Shown piece by piece: positions 1 through 8,052 of a DNA stretch of 41,305 nt (within the stretch, counting starts at the first letter, position 1; the number at the start of each line of letters is the position of its first letter). The notes below the pieces were generated by a model, which was not told the DNA's origin, made no database searches, and saw only the letters and a program-made list of their open reading frames with translations. The position numbers and the translations under genes were made by a program. This DNA comes from Candidatus Zixiibacteriota bacterium. Its GTDB lineage: Bacteria; Zixibacteria; MSB-5A5; JAABVY01. The stretch covers positions 1 to 41,305 of the forward strand of contig WJMC01000138.1 in assembly GCA_014728145.1 (NCBI GenBank). Reading direction: 5' to 3'.

Positions 1-945
1 GGAACATTCCACCTGATGACCCACGCCTTCTTCAAGGCCTGCCTGTTTTTGGGCGCTGGTTCGGTGATCCACGCGGTCCACACCCAGAACATCCATCACA
101 TGGGTGGACTCTCGCGTAAGATGAAAATAACTTCGATAACTTTTGTAATAGCTTCGCTGTCAATCGCCGGAATCTTCCCGCTTTCGGGGTTCTGGTCAAA
201 AGATGAAATTATTGCTTCTGCCGAAGGTCACCCGTTTTTCCTGGTGCTGGCAATCGCGGTTGCTTTCATGACGGCGTTTTATATGTTCCGGCTTGTGTTT
301 CTGACCTTCTTTGGAGAGCCCCGAGACCAGAAAGCACACGATCACGCCCATGAGTCTCCGTCGACAATGACCTGGCCGTTGATCATTCTGGCTTTTCTGT
401 CGATCTTTGCCGGATGGGTCGGGATTCCCTGGTTGCCCAAAAACTTCGGCTCTTTCGTGTTAGATTACGGCCATCACGATCATCATGTGCATTTCAACTG
501 GATGCTGGCCGGAATATCGACTGTTGTCGCCGTCAGCGGTATCCTGCTGGCGTACCTGATGTACATTCGCAGGTCGATCTCATCGGAGAAGCTGACACAG
601 CAGTTCAAAGCGATACATACGTTCTTGTTCAATAAATGGTTCTGGGATGAAATTTACGATACGATCGTAATCGGACCGACCTTGTGGGCGGCCGGTTTTT
701 TGGCTGTCTTCGACAAGCTGGTGATCGATGGTATCGTGAACTTCATGGGCAAGTCGACTTTAGTGCTGTCATGGGTATCCAACCTGTTTGACCGCTATGT
801 GGTCGACGGCGCGGTCAACGGGGCGGGTTATGTCACCCGCGGGTTCGGATTATTGTTCTCCCGCTTCCAGACCGGACGAGTATTCAACTATGCCTTCGTG
901 ATAGTGCTGGGCGTGGTAGTAATTTTGATCATTAAGTTATTCTAA
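1..945 (+). CDS. nuoL: NADH-quinone oxidoreductase subunit L, C-terminal part (5' end outside window)
   Basis: This is the C-terminal half (about 314 residues) of a proton-pumping membrane subunit of respiratory complex I. The frame is open from base 1. The opening residues HLMTHAFFKACLFLGAGSVI match the conserved NuoL/ND5 segment around a transmembrane helix, and GIFPLSGFWSKDEI follows, another NuoL hallmark. Several membrane helices come next, then a His-rich loop (residues about 115-160), and finally the long amphipathic and terminal helices that NuoL uses as a lateral brace. The real start lies upstream of the window, so the ATG at 16 is internal. nuoM follows after a 31-base gap and then nuoN, the usual complex I order. 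Family assignment is secure; only the upstream part is missing. Confidence 0.96.
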   Translation, partial: GTFHLMTHAFFKACLFLGAGSVIHAVHTQNIHHMGGLSRKMKITSITFVIASLSIAGIFPLSGFWSKDEIIASAEGHPFFLVLAIAVAFMTAFYMFRLVFLTFFGEPRDQKAHDHAHESPSTMTWPLIILAFLSIFAGWVGIPWLPKNFGSFVLDYGHHDHHVHFNWMLAGISTVVAVSGILLAYLMYIRRSISSEKLTQQFKAIHTFLFNKWFWDEIYDTIVIGPTLWAAGFLAVFDKLVIDGIVNFMGKSTLVLSWVSNLFDRYVVDGAVNGAGYVTRGFGLLFSRFQTGRVFNYAFVIVLGVVVILIIKLF

Positions 946-976
946 TAGAGACGGTAAACATAAGGAGTGCATGCTT

Positions 977-2548
977 ATGGAATCTTTTTCATTCCCGATA
1001 CTGACTTTGATGATCTTCATTCCGCTGGTGGGGATGATCGTTCTGGCCTTCACAAAGCAATCCCAGTTGACGGCGATTCGCACTATCGCTTCGATTTTCA
1101 GCGGTATACCGATGATACTGGCGGTCATCCTGCTTGCCAATTATAATCCTTCAGGTGATTTTCAATTCGTCGAGAAAGTCTCCTGGATTCCGTCTTTGAA
1201 TATTAACTATTTTCTGGGCGCCGACGGGGTGTCCATGCCGATGCTGGTATTAACTGCACTCCTTTCTTTTATATCGATCGTGGCATCGTTTGGAATCACG
1301 CACCGCGCCAAGGAATACTTCATATTCTTTTTGCTTCTGGAAGTTGGTATGATGGGTGTCTTTGCGGCACTCGATTTCTTCCTCTTCTATATCTTCTGGG
1401 AAATTATGCTGGTTCCGATGTACTTTTTGATCGGAATCTGGGGCGGGCCTCGTAAGATCTATGCCGCCATTAAGTTCTTTTTGTACACGTTGTTCGGATC
1501 GATTTTCATGCTGGTCGGCATCCTGATACTGTATTTCTTCGCAGTCGAACCCGGTTCAGCCGGCGAGGTGGCCCGCAACCTGCATACTCTCGATCTGACA
1601 GTTCTGGCCAGCATGGCCCAGAATGAAAACGGCCTCTTTTTGAGAGAAGGCCTCCAGCTTCTGGTCTGGATGTTCTTCTTCATCGCCTTCGCGATTAAAG
1701 TCCCGGTCTGGCCGTTCCATACATGGTTGCCCGACGCTCACGTGGAAGCGCCGACTGCGGTTTCAGTCATCCTGGCCGGTGTCCTGTTAAAGATGGGTAC
1801 CTATGGTCTGCTGAGAATTTCATTTCCGATTCTGCCCTACGGCACCGACTATTTCTCGAAATTCATGGCAGTCCTGGGGGTGATCGGCATTATCTATGGC
1901 GCGCTGGTGTCGATGGCACAAAAAGACCTGAAAAAACTGGTGGCTTATTCCTCGGTTTCGCATATGGGCTACTGCCTGCTGGGAATGAGCGTCTTCTCCT
2001 ATTTCGGTGAGCCGTTTATCGTCGGCATATCCGGCTGTATGTTCCAGATGGTTTCCCATGGCCTGATCACCGGCGCACTGTTCCTTCTGGTCGGGGTAAT
2101 CTATGACCGGGCTCATACACGCGAGATTGCAGCCTTCGGAGGTCTCTGGACCAAGGTGCCGGTCTACGGCTCCCTGATGACATTCTTCTGCATGGCATCT
2201 CTGGGGCTACCGGGCCTGTCCGGGTTTATTTCAGAATTTCTGGTATTCGTGGGAGGTTTCGCCCAGTACAAAGTCCTGACCGGTATCGCGGTTATCGGCG
2301 TGGTCCTGACCGCGGGTTACTTCCTGCGCATGATTCAAAAAGTGTTTTTGGGACAGTTCAATGTCAAATGGTCGAATCTGACTGAAATCAATTTCCGCGA
2401 GATATTCACAGTCGTGCCACTGGCAATCCTGACCATCATGATCGGTATCTATCCGCGCGTTTTGTCTTACATGATGGATGATACCCTGATGAAGCTGTCT
2501 GACAAGATAATTAACGGCGTCAATATCGTTAAGGGGATACTTGGATGA
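977..2548 (+). CDS. nuoM: NADH-quinone oxidoreductase subunit M
   Basis: An antiporter-like membrane subunit of complex I that translocates protons, about 523 residues with roughly 14 hydrophobic helices. Hallmarks are FWEIMLVPMYFLIGIWGG, carrying the essential helix-5 glutamate, and KVPVWPFHTWLPDAHVEAPT, carrying the conserved lysine of the broken helix 7. KDLKKLVAYSSVSHMG follows. Two ATGs are possible, at 971 and 977. AAGGAG at 962-967 lies 3 bases before the first and 9 before the second, so 977 (MESFSFP) is preferred. The stop overlaps the nuoN start (ATGA), which points to translational coupling within the nuo operon. Confidence 0.97.
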   Translation: MESFSFPILTLMIFIPLVGMIVLAFTKQSQLTAIRTIASIFSGIPMILAVILLANYNPSGDFQFVEKVSWIPSLNINYFLGADGVSMPMLVLTALLSFISIVASFGITHRAKEYFIFFLLLEVGMMGVFAALDFFLFYIFWEIMLVPMYFLIGIWGGPRKIYAAIKFFLYTLFGSIFMLVGILILYFFAVEPGSAGEVARNLHTLDLTVLASMAQNENGLFLREGLQLLVWMFFFIAFAIKVPVWPFHTWLPDAHVEAPTAVSVILAGVLLKMGTYGLLRISFPILPYGTDYFSKFMAVLGVIGIIYGALVSMAQKDLKKLVAYSSVSHMGYCLLGMSVFSYFGEPFIVGISGCMFQMVSHGLITGALFLLVGVIYDRAHTREIAAFGGLWTKVPVYGSLMTFFCMASLGLPGLSGFISEFLVFVGGFAQYKVLTGIAVIGVVLTAGYFLRMIQKVFLGQFNVKWSNLTEINFREIFTVVPLAILTIMIGIYPRVLSYMMDDTLMKLSDKIINGVNIVKGILG

Positions 2549-4020
2549 GTTCACTGTACCGTCTCGACCTGATGGTTCCGGAGCTGTTTCTGTTCTGCTG
2601 GGCCATCCTGATATTCACTGTCGATCTGTTCATACTCAAAAAGAACAAGACTCCGCTTCTTTATCTTACGCAATTCGGATTTCTGGCTGCCATGGCCCTG
2701 GTGGTGATAACTCCCAGTGGGCCGGAACAGGTCTCATTCGGATTCATGTTCTACAATGACAATTTCGCTTCATTTTTCAAGATAGTCTTGCTACTGGCCG
2801 GTTTCATGGTGGTCTCGAGTTCTCATGAAACTGTCAAAAAGTATATTACTAATCCGGGCGAATACTTCGGGTTGCTCGCTATCTCTACTGTCGGTATGAT
2901 GTACCTGGTTTCTGCTACCGAGCTGGTATCACTGTACGTCGCCCTCGAGCTGTCGACCATACCGCTGTTCGTTCTGGCGGCCATTCAGAAGAAGCAGATG
3001 AAATCATCCGAGGCTGGGTTAAAATACTTGATTCTGGGAGCGCTGTCTTCCGCTTTCCTTCTGTACGGCATAAGCTTCATCTACGGTATGACCGGTTCAA
3101 CCGTCCTGGTTGAGGAATCGATCGCCATGCTTCTGAACAGCGGAAAAATTCAGTACGGTATGGTGCTGTCGTTGGTGTTCATCCTGGCCGGTCTGGGTTT
3201 CAAACTGGCGGTTGTGCCGTTTCATATGTGGGCTCCGGATGTTTACGAGGGAGCGCCTACGCCGATAACCGCCTATCTTTCAGTGGCCTCCAAAGCCGCG
3301 GCCCTGGCCGCTCTGGCGCGCATCATCTATGGTGTTTATACTGTCGGCACAGCCTCTGACCATTGGGGCCTCCTGATCGCTGTTCTGGCATCGCTGGCAA
3401 TGATTATCGGCAATGTAGCCGCTATCCTGCAAAACAATATCAAACGCATGCTGGCTTATTCATCGATTGCCCAGGCAGGCTATATCCTGGTCGGCTTCGT
3501 CGCCGCCTCGCAACTAGGGATTTCCAGCATTTCGATTTACATATTCGCCTATCTGTTTGCCAACCTGGGAGCGTTTGCGGTCGTAATCGCCGCCGGCCAT
3601 AAACTTGAAAGCGATCAAATCAAAGATTATGGCGCCCTGGTTAAAAAATCACCGTTTTTAGCGGCCTGCCTGACCGTGTTTTTGCTGAGCCTGGCGGGTA
3701 TTCCACCCCTGGCCGGTTTTATCGCTAAATACCGGGTTTTCATGGCGGCGATCGAGAATGGAAACTACTTCTGGCTGGTCATGATCGCTGTCGCGACCTC
3801 GGTGGTTTCGATATTTTACTATGTTCGCGTAGTCAAGGAAATGTTTATAACCGAAAAGAGCCCGCTCGACAAGGAAGGTGAAACTCCGGCCCGCTGGCAG
3901 TTGTCCTCACCGGTAACCGTCGCTATCTTGATCGGGCTGATCGGTACACTCATCGTAGGGATATACCCACAGCCGTTTTTGGATCTGGCCGACACTGTCA
4001 CTCAGTCTTTTGTCTATTGA
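2545..4020 (+). CDS. nuoN: NADH-quinone oxidoreductase subunit N
   Basis: The third antiporter-like subunit of complex I (491 residues, about 14 membrane helices). It is recognised by ELVSLYVALELSTIPLFVLA (helix-5 glutamate), KLAVVPFHMWAPDVYEGAPT (helix-7 lysine and the NuoN-typical APDVYEGAP), and NIKRMLAYSSIAQAGYILVG. The length matches the family. The start ATG overlaps the nuoM stop by 4 bases, and AAGGGG at 2531-2536 is a well-spaced ribosome binding site. It is the last gene of the local nuo operon: the next gene is over 300 bases away, with a hairpin terminator between. Confidence 0.97.
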   Translation: MSSLYRLDLMVPELFLFCWAILIFTVDLFILKKNKTPLLYLTQFGFLAAMALVVITPSGPEQVSFGFMFYNDNFASFFKIVLLLAGFMVVSSSHETVKKYITNPGEYFGLLAISTVGMMYLVSATELVSLYVALELSTIPLFVLAAIQKKQMKSSEAGLKYLILGALSSAFLLYGISFIYGMTGSTVLVEESIAMLLNSGKIQYGMVLSLVFILAGLGFKLAVVPFHMWAPDVYEGAPTPITAYLSVASKAAALAALARIIYGVYTVGTASDHWGLLIAVLASLAMIIGNVAAILQNNIKRMLAYSSIAQAGYILVGFVAASQLGISSISIYIFAYLFANLGAFAVVIAAGHKLESDQIKDYGALVKKSPFLAACLTVFLLSLAGIPPLAGFIAKYRVFMAAIENGNYFWLVMIAVATSVVSIFYYVRVVKEMFITEKSPLDKEGETPARWQLSSPVTVAILIGLIGTLIVGIYPQPFLDLADTVTQSFVY

Positions 4021-4022
4021 TC

Positions 4023-4050
4023 TTGACATCGTCAAAGCGATGGTTTTATT
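4023..4050 (+). promoter_or_regulatory. Candidate sigma70-type promoter
   Basis: TTGACA at 4023-4028 is followed after 16 bases by TTTATT at 4045-4050. The -35 is perfect and the spacing equals that of other candidate promoters in this window. The -10 is weaker. It lies just downstream of the nuoN stop and about 100 bases upstream of a terminator. Confidence 0.35.
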
Positions 4051-4148
4051 ACGGCTGGATGACGTTATGAATCACAATGAACTGACTGATATATCGCATG
4101 GCTGGCCGGCAACCGGCAGGCTGATAATTTATCCCGCATTGCTTATTC

Positions 4149-4180
4149 AATCAGGTAATTGCTACCTGATTTTATTTTAC
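4149..4180 (+). terminator. Intrinsic terminator downstream of nuoN
   Basis: A perfect 9-bp stem pairs AATCAGGTA (4149-4157) with TACCTGATT (4163-4171) around a 5-base loop. A T-rich run (TTATTTT) follows immediately. It would end the nuo transcript, or a short RNA started at about 4057. Confidence 0.65.
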
Positions 4181-4338
4181 CGGATGGTAATAGACCCGGA
4201 TTATCATCGCTATTACAATATCGCCTCCGGCAGGATGGTTGACAGCAGAAAATTTTTCTCACGAATTGGTGTCTCGATAATCGATCAATTTACTTTACCC
4301 GAGCGGAATCCGGCCGATAATAAAACAGGGGTCGAAAT

Positions 4339-5250
4339 TTGAGTATGAAACTCAGCCAGCTTTTAGACAGGGATCTGATTGTGCCTGATCTGAAGGCACG
4401 AATCAAATACGAGGCGATTACTGAAATCCTCAACCAGATAATCGGCAAGTACCCTTTTCTAAACCAGAGAATCATCACCGAGAGAATCATCGAACGAGAA
4501 AAGATCGAGGATACTTCCTACGGTCGCGGATTCGCCTTTCCCCATGCCCGTACAGACGCGGTCGACCGTATGTATATTGCCCTGGGAATCTCCAAGCAGG
4601 GTCTCGAGGACCGCACCTCCGACAACCAGAAGCTGCACGTGGTCTGCCTGATGCTGACTCCCTCTAAAATTTCCAAAAGCTATCTGCAGACCCTTTCGGC
4701 TTTTGCCAACCTGGCCCGTACACCGGGCCACACCGAGAAGCTTTTGACTTCTCGCGGGGTCGATGATATCATGGGGGTAATCGACGACAGCGGTGTTGAA
4801 ATCAAGCGTGAGCTGACGGTTTCGGACGTGATGAAGCGCGATGTGGTCACGGTCAATCCGGACTGCAGTTTGAAGGAAGTCGCCAATGTTCTCTTCGAGC
4901 ACCGTATCTCCGGCATCATCGTTATCGATGATGATGATATAGTGGTTGGTATGATCGACAACCGCCAGCTTGTCAAGGCCGCCCTGCCCGATTACCAGTC
5001 ATTGATTTCCAACCTGGCGATGTCCTACGATTCCGAATCGTTCGAAAATATCCTTCGGACCGAGGAGGATGTCAAAGTATCGCAATTGATGGATACCAAT
5101 GTCGAGACACTGGGCGAAAACACTTCCGTGGTCGAAGCGGCCGCGCTGATGCTTTTCAAAGACCTCCGAAGGGTGCCGATCGTCATCGGCAAAAAACTGA
5201 TCGGCGTAATCACGATTTCTGATATAGTCTCCAAAATTATCCGCGGTTAA
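4339..5250 (+). CDS. PTS EIIA-type (nitrogen/fructose class) domain fused to a CBS pair
   Basis: About 303 residues in two parts. Residues about 5-150 form a PTS_EIIA type-2 domain. It has GRGFAFPHARTDAV (residues 62-75), whose His69 fits the phospho-acceptor position of that family. Residues about 158-212 and 248-303 are two CBS motifs (VSDVMKRDVVTVNP and VSQLMDTNVETLGEN), which normally bind adenine nucleotides. No EIIB or EIIC partner is present, so a sensory or regulatory role is more likely than sugar uptake. A cation antiporter gene follows 81 bases downstream (69 to a GTG alternative), and this protein may control it (inference). The TTG at 4339 sits 7 bases after AGGGG (4327-4331), whereas the ATG at 4345 sits 13 after it, so TTG is slightly favoured. 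Confidence 0.85.
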   Translation: MSMKLSQLLDRDLIVPDLKARIKYEAITEILNQIIGKYPFLNQRIITERIIEREKIEDTSYGRGFAFPHARTDAVDRMYIALGISKQGLEDRTSDNQKLHVVCLMLTPSKISKSYLQTLSAFANLARTPGHTEKLLTSRGVDDIMGVIDDSGVEIKRELTVSDVMKRDVVTVNPDCSLKEVANVLFEHRISGIIVIDDDDIVVGMIDNRQLVKAALPDYQSLISNLAMSYDSESFENILRTEEDVKVSQLMDTNVETLGENTSVVEAAALMLFKDLRRVPIVIGKKLIGVITISDIVSKIIRG

Positions 5251-5331
5251 TCAGCTTCCGTTCATTTCATCCGATTTATTTTGTAATCGCCAAAAATTCT
5301 TTGTATATAGCGATCGTTTGTGGATTCTGAT

Positions 5332-6270
5332 ATGCTGATGATAATTATATACATACTTTCAGGCGGTGTCCTGCTCTATTTCGGCGGTGAATGGCTGGTG
5401 AGCGGATCTTCATCTTTTGCTCTTCGGCGGGGTGTCTCCAAGCTGATCATCGGACTGACGATTGTCGCTTTCGGCACTTCTGCTCCCGAACTGTTTATCT
5501 CCAGCGTGGCCGCCTTCAAGGGCAGTGCCTCGATTTCTATCGGCAATATCATAGGTTCCAATATCGCCAATATAGGACTGATACTCGGCTTCTCCGCACT
5601 CATATTTCCACCTCAGGTATCGGCAGTTTCAATCAAGTTCCAGGTGCCGTTCGCTATCGGGGTGGCGATTTTACTGCTGTTGCTTTCGCTGAACAGCTTA
5701 ATCGGACCGATCGATTCTCTCGTGTTTTTGGCAGGCTTTGTATTCTTCAACCTTTACTGCGTGAAGAAGTCCCGTGAGGGCGTGATCAAAGTCGAAACCG
5801 AGGTCTCCGGTGTTTTGCGCAGTCGTTTCCACGATTACCTGTTCGTAATACTGGGCCTTTTGGCACTCCCGGCCGGATCGGAACTGTTCGTGCGCGGGGC
5901 TATCGACCTGGCGCGTTTGATCGGTGTTTCCGAATTCATGATCGGCCTCTCACTCGTGGCTTTGGGGACTTCACTGCCGGAACTGGCTACCTCGATCGTG
6001 GCCGCCGTACGCAAGGAATCTGATATCGTGGTCGGCAATGTGATCGGATCGTGCATTTTCAACATCCTGCTGGTAATGGGTGTGGTCGGGCTGATCAAGC
6101 CGGTCAGAGTCCCCACAGAATCACTGTATATCGATATTCCGCTTATGATCGTGATTACTATAGCCCTCTATCCGATGTTTTCTTCGGGCAGGAAAGTCAG
6201 TCGGCTGGAAGGAGTAATGCTGCTTTCGGTGTATGTCGGATACATCGTGTTTGTTGCCCTTAGAGGATAA
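5332..6270 (+). CDS. Calcium/sodium (CaCA family) antiporter, YrbG-like
   Basis: An inner-membrane cation/Ca2+ exchanger of about 312 residues with roughly 10 helices. It contains the two inverted alpha-repeats that define CaCA. The first is GTSAPELFISSVAAFKG followed by GNIIGSNIANIGLILG. The second is GTSLPELATSIVAAVRKE followed by GNVIGSCIFNILLVMG. The acidic ELF and ELA positions form the ion site in characterised relatives. The exported ion (Ca2+ against Na+ or H+) cannot be read from sequence. The ATG at 5332 gives the usual N-terminus; a GTG at 5320 is an alternative, and neither has a strong ribosome binding site. It may be co-transcribed with the EIIA/CBS gene upstream. Confidence 0.9.
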   Translation: MLMIIIYILSGGVLLYFGGEWLVSGSSSFALRRGVSKLIIGLTIVAFGTSAPELFISSVAAFKGSASISIGNIIGSNIANIGLILGFSALIFPPQVSAVSIKFQVPFAIGVAILLLLLSLNSLIGPIDSLVFLAGFVFFNLYCVKKSREGVIKVETEVSGVLRSRFHDYLFVILGLLALPAGSELFVRGAIDLARLIGVSEFMIGLSLVALGTSLPELATSIVAAVRKESDIVVGNVIGSCIFNILLVMGVVGLIKPVRVPTESLYIDIPLMIVITIALYPMFSSGRKVSRLEGVMLLSVYVGYIVFVALRG

Positions 6271-6291
6271 TAAATTATTCTCCCATAAGCA

Positions 6292-6319
6292 TTTACATCT
6301 TCACAAAAATACCGATATT
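6292..6319 (+). promoter_or_regulatory. Candidate promoter for the DUF1648 gene
   Basis: TTTACA at 6292-6297, a 16-base spacer, then GATATT at 6314-6319. Each hexamer is close to those seen elsewhere in the window, and the spacing is the same. A start near 6326 would give a leader of about 35 bases. Confidence 0.3.
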
Positions 6320-6360
6320 ATCAGTGAATAACTCTGTTACGCAGGTGTATCTATTCTGAG

Positions 6361-6900
6361 ATGAACAGGTTTTTGAAAATATCATGGTTTGGGCTGATGG
6401 GATTAATGACAGTTCAGATCCTGTTTCATTATCCCGAACTGCCCCAGAGAATGGCCTCCCATTTCGATTTCAGCGGAAAGCCGGATGACTGGATGGATAA
6501 GACTACCTTTTTTGTAGTCTGGATCGCTATGCTGGCGTTTATGAACCTTATGGTTCCGCTGGTTAACTGGTTAATGAAGAAAGCTCCCCGCTCTTTGATC
6601 AATGTGCCAAACAAAGAAATCTGGATGGGAACTGAAAGCAATCTCAAAAAGCTGTCTAAAATCCTGGAAAACACGATGCTTATGATGATCCTGGGAGTGG
6701 ATCTGATCTTTCTCTATGCACTGCAACATACCTATGAGTACAACACTACTGGACAGGCTGAACTTATGACAGGCTTCTTAATCGTAATGATTGTGGTTGT
6801 GATGATTATACCGCTGGTTTACCTGTTCAGGGCTCTCAGAGTCACCCCGGAAATACGCCGTCGCTACGAACTTGAAAAAGCCCGACAGTCGAGCGAATAA
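6361..6900 (+). CDS. DUF1648 domain membrane protein
   Basis: A 179-residue integral membrane protein. The N-terminal part after the first helix reads YPELPQRMASHFDFSGKPDD, the conserved extracytoplasmic motif of DUF1648. This domain also occurs in SdpI-type immunity and transport proteins. About four hydrophobic segments are visible (residues roughly 5-22, 53-73, 103-122 and 136-158), with a basic cytoplasmic tail. No SdpC- or SdpR-like partner lies nearby, so an immunity role is not supported here. The function is unknown. The gene stands alone between its own candidate promoter and the terminator it shares with convergent serC. Confidence 0.8.
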   Translation: MNRFLKISWFGLMGLMTVQILFHYPELPQRMASHFDFSGKPDDWMDKTTFFVVWIAMLAFMNLMVPLVNWLMKKAPRSLINVPNKEIWMGTESNLKKLSKILENTMLMMILGVDLIFLYALQHTYEYNTTGQAELMTGFLIVMIVVVMIIPLVYLFRALRVTPEIRRRYELEKARQSSE

Positions 6901-6933
6901 AAAAACCGGGCAAACCAACTGGTCCGCCCGGTT
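6900..6933 (-). terminator. Intrinsic terminator of the serine operon (possibly bidirectional)
   Basis: AACCGGGC (6904-6911) pairs with GCCCGGTT (6926-6933) in an 8-bp stem with a 14-base loop. Read on the minus strand, the stem is followed by seven T's, so it is a strong terminator 18 bases past the serC stop. On the plus strand only a short TTAAAT follows, so it may also end the DUF1648 transcript, less efficiently. Confidence 0.8.
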
Positions 6934-6950
6934 AAATAATCGCACATCAA

Positions 6951-8030
6951 TCAGTTTTTCTTTTTGAATTTCTCCATAAATTCGGCCAGTTTTTCCGCGC
7001 CCTTGAGCGGGAAAGCGTTGTACATCGAAGCTCGAATACCACCCACCGAACGATGGCCCTTGAGGCCGTGCAGGCCTTTTTCCTTGGCCTTGGCGATGAA
7101 TTTCTTTTCGAGCTCTTCGTTTTCCATGCGCATGGTGAGGTTCATGATCGAACGATCCTTGACTTCTGCGGTACCCTTGTAGTAACCGTCGGAGTTGTCC
7201 ATGGCCTCGTAAATCATGCCCGCTTTTTTGCGGTTGATCTCCTCGACTTTCTCCAGACCGCCCTGTTTTTTAACCCAATCCAGCACAAGTTTAACCATGT
7301 AAATCGGGAAAACCGGCGGGGTGTTGAAAAGGGAATTCTTCTTGATATGGGTGCCGTAGGAAAGCATGGTCGGCAGACCCTCTTTGGCCTTGGCCGCGAA
7401 ATCCTCGCGCATCAAAATAACAGTCACGCCCGACGGTCCCAGATTCTTCTGCGCGCCGGCATAGATCATGGCAAACTTACTGACATCAAACTTGTAACTG
7501 AGTATGTCGGAAGACATATCCGCCACCAGCGGAGTTGCGCCTGTATCCGGGAAATTGTGCCACTGCGTGCCCTTGATGGTGTTATTGGTAGTGATGTGCA
7601 GGTAGGCCGCGCCATCGGTAAGGTTGTAGTTTTCCGGGATATAACAGAAATTCTTGTCCTCAGAAGATGCTATCACATTGCCTTTGGCAATGATATCAGC
7701 TTCCTTGATTGCCTTGGTCGACCAGGTACCGGTGTTGATATAATCAGCTGAACCGCCGTCCCCAATGAAATTCATCGGGATCATGGCAAACTGCAGGCTG
7801 GCGCCGCCGCCCATAAAGAGGATATGGTAATTATCCGGAATCCCCAGAAGCTCCTTGAAAAGAGCCTGGGCATCGGCCAGCACACCCTCGAATTCGGGCG
7901 AGCGATGTGAGGTCTCGATGATCGACATTCCGGTATCGCGATAATCAAGAAATTCTTTTTTAGCTTTTTCGAGCGCATCCAGCGGAAGAGTCGCCGGGCC
8001 GGGATTGAAATTGTACACTCTGTCTGACAT
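6951..8030 (-). CDS. serC: Phosphoserine aminotransferase
   Basis: A PLP enzyme of class V that transfers an amino group from glutamate to 3-phosphohydroxypyruvate, giving O-phosphoserine (second step of serine synthesis). At 359 residues it has the usual length. It starts NFNPGPATLP, the typical SerC N-terminus. SHRSPEF at 41-47 is the phosphate-binding region, MGGGASLQFAMIP follows, and Lys195 in YAGAQKNLGPSG is the Schiff-base lysine. The C-terminal RSVGGIRASMYNA motif is intact. It lies 22 bases downstream of a 2-hydroxyacid dehydrogenase gene and is the last gene of the operon, ending at a strong terminator. Confidence 0.97.
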   Translation of the reverse strand: MSDRVYNFNPGPATLPLDALEKAKKEFLDYRDTGMSIIETSHRSPEFEGVLADAQALFKELLGIPDNYHILFMGGGASLQFAMIPMNFIGDGGSADYINTGTWSTKAIKEADIIAKGNVIASSEDKNFCYIPENYNLTDGAAYLHITTNNTIKGTQWHNFPDTGATPLVADMSSDILSYKFDVSKFAMIYAGAQKNLGPSGVTVILMREDFAAKAKEGLPTMLSYGTHIKKNSLFNTPPVFPIYMVKLVLDWVKKQGGLEKVEEINRKKAGMIYEAMDNSDGYYKGTAEVKDRSIMNLTMRMENEELEKKFIAKAKEKGLHGLKGHRSVGGIRASMYNAFPLKGAEKLAEFMEKFKKKN

Positions 8031-8052
8031 GGTGCACCTCTTGTTTTAAATG

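Larger units (their letters stand above)
4021..4338. other. 318-base intergenic region after nuoN
   Basis: There is no convincing gene here. A 110-codon frame opens at a TTG inside the end of nuoN, but it has no family features and runs through the hairpin described below. The region holds a promoter-like pair at 4023-4050, a GC-rich 5-bp hairpin at 4105-4117 (GCCGG/CCGGC), an intrinsic terminator at 4149-4180, and a second exact TTGACA at 4239-4244 without a good -10 partner at normal spacing. The promoter plus terminator layout is compatible with a short untranslated RNA. It could equally be the 3' end of the nuo transcript plus the leader of the next gene. Confidence 0.5.

Noticed and set aside
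4010-4342. 110-codon plus-strand frame between nuoN and the EIIA-CBS gene
   Set aside because: It starts at a TTG inside nuoN, has no ribosome binding site or family features, and runs across an intrinsic terminator.
6361-6900. SdpI-type immunity protein for the DUF1648 gene
   Set aside because: No SdpC-like toxin, SdpR-like repressor or SdpI C-terminal helices are seen; only the DUF1648 motif supports a link.
7053-7751. 232-codon plus-strand frame opposite serC
   Set aside because: Shadow of serC; the serC motifs and the operon structure decide the strand.
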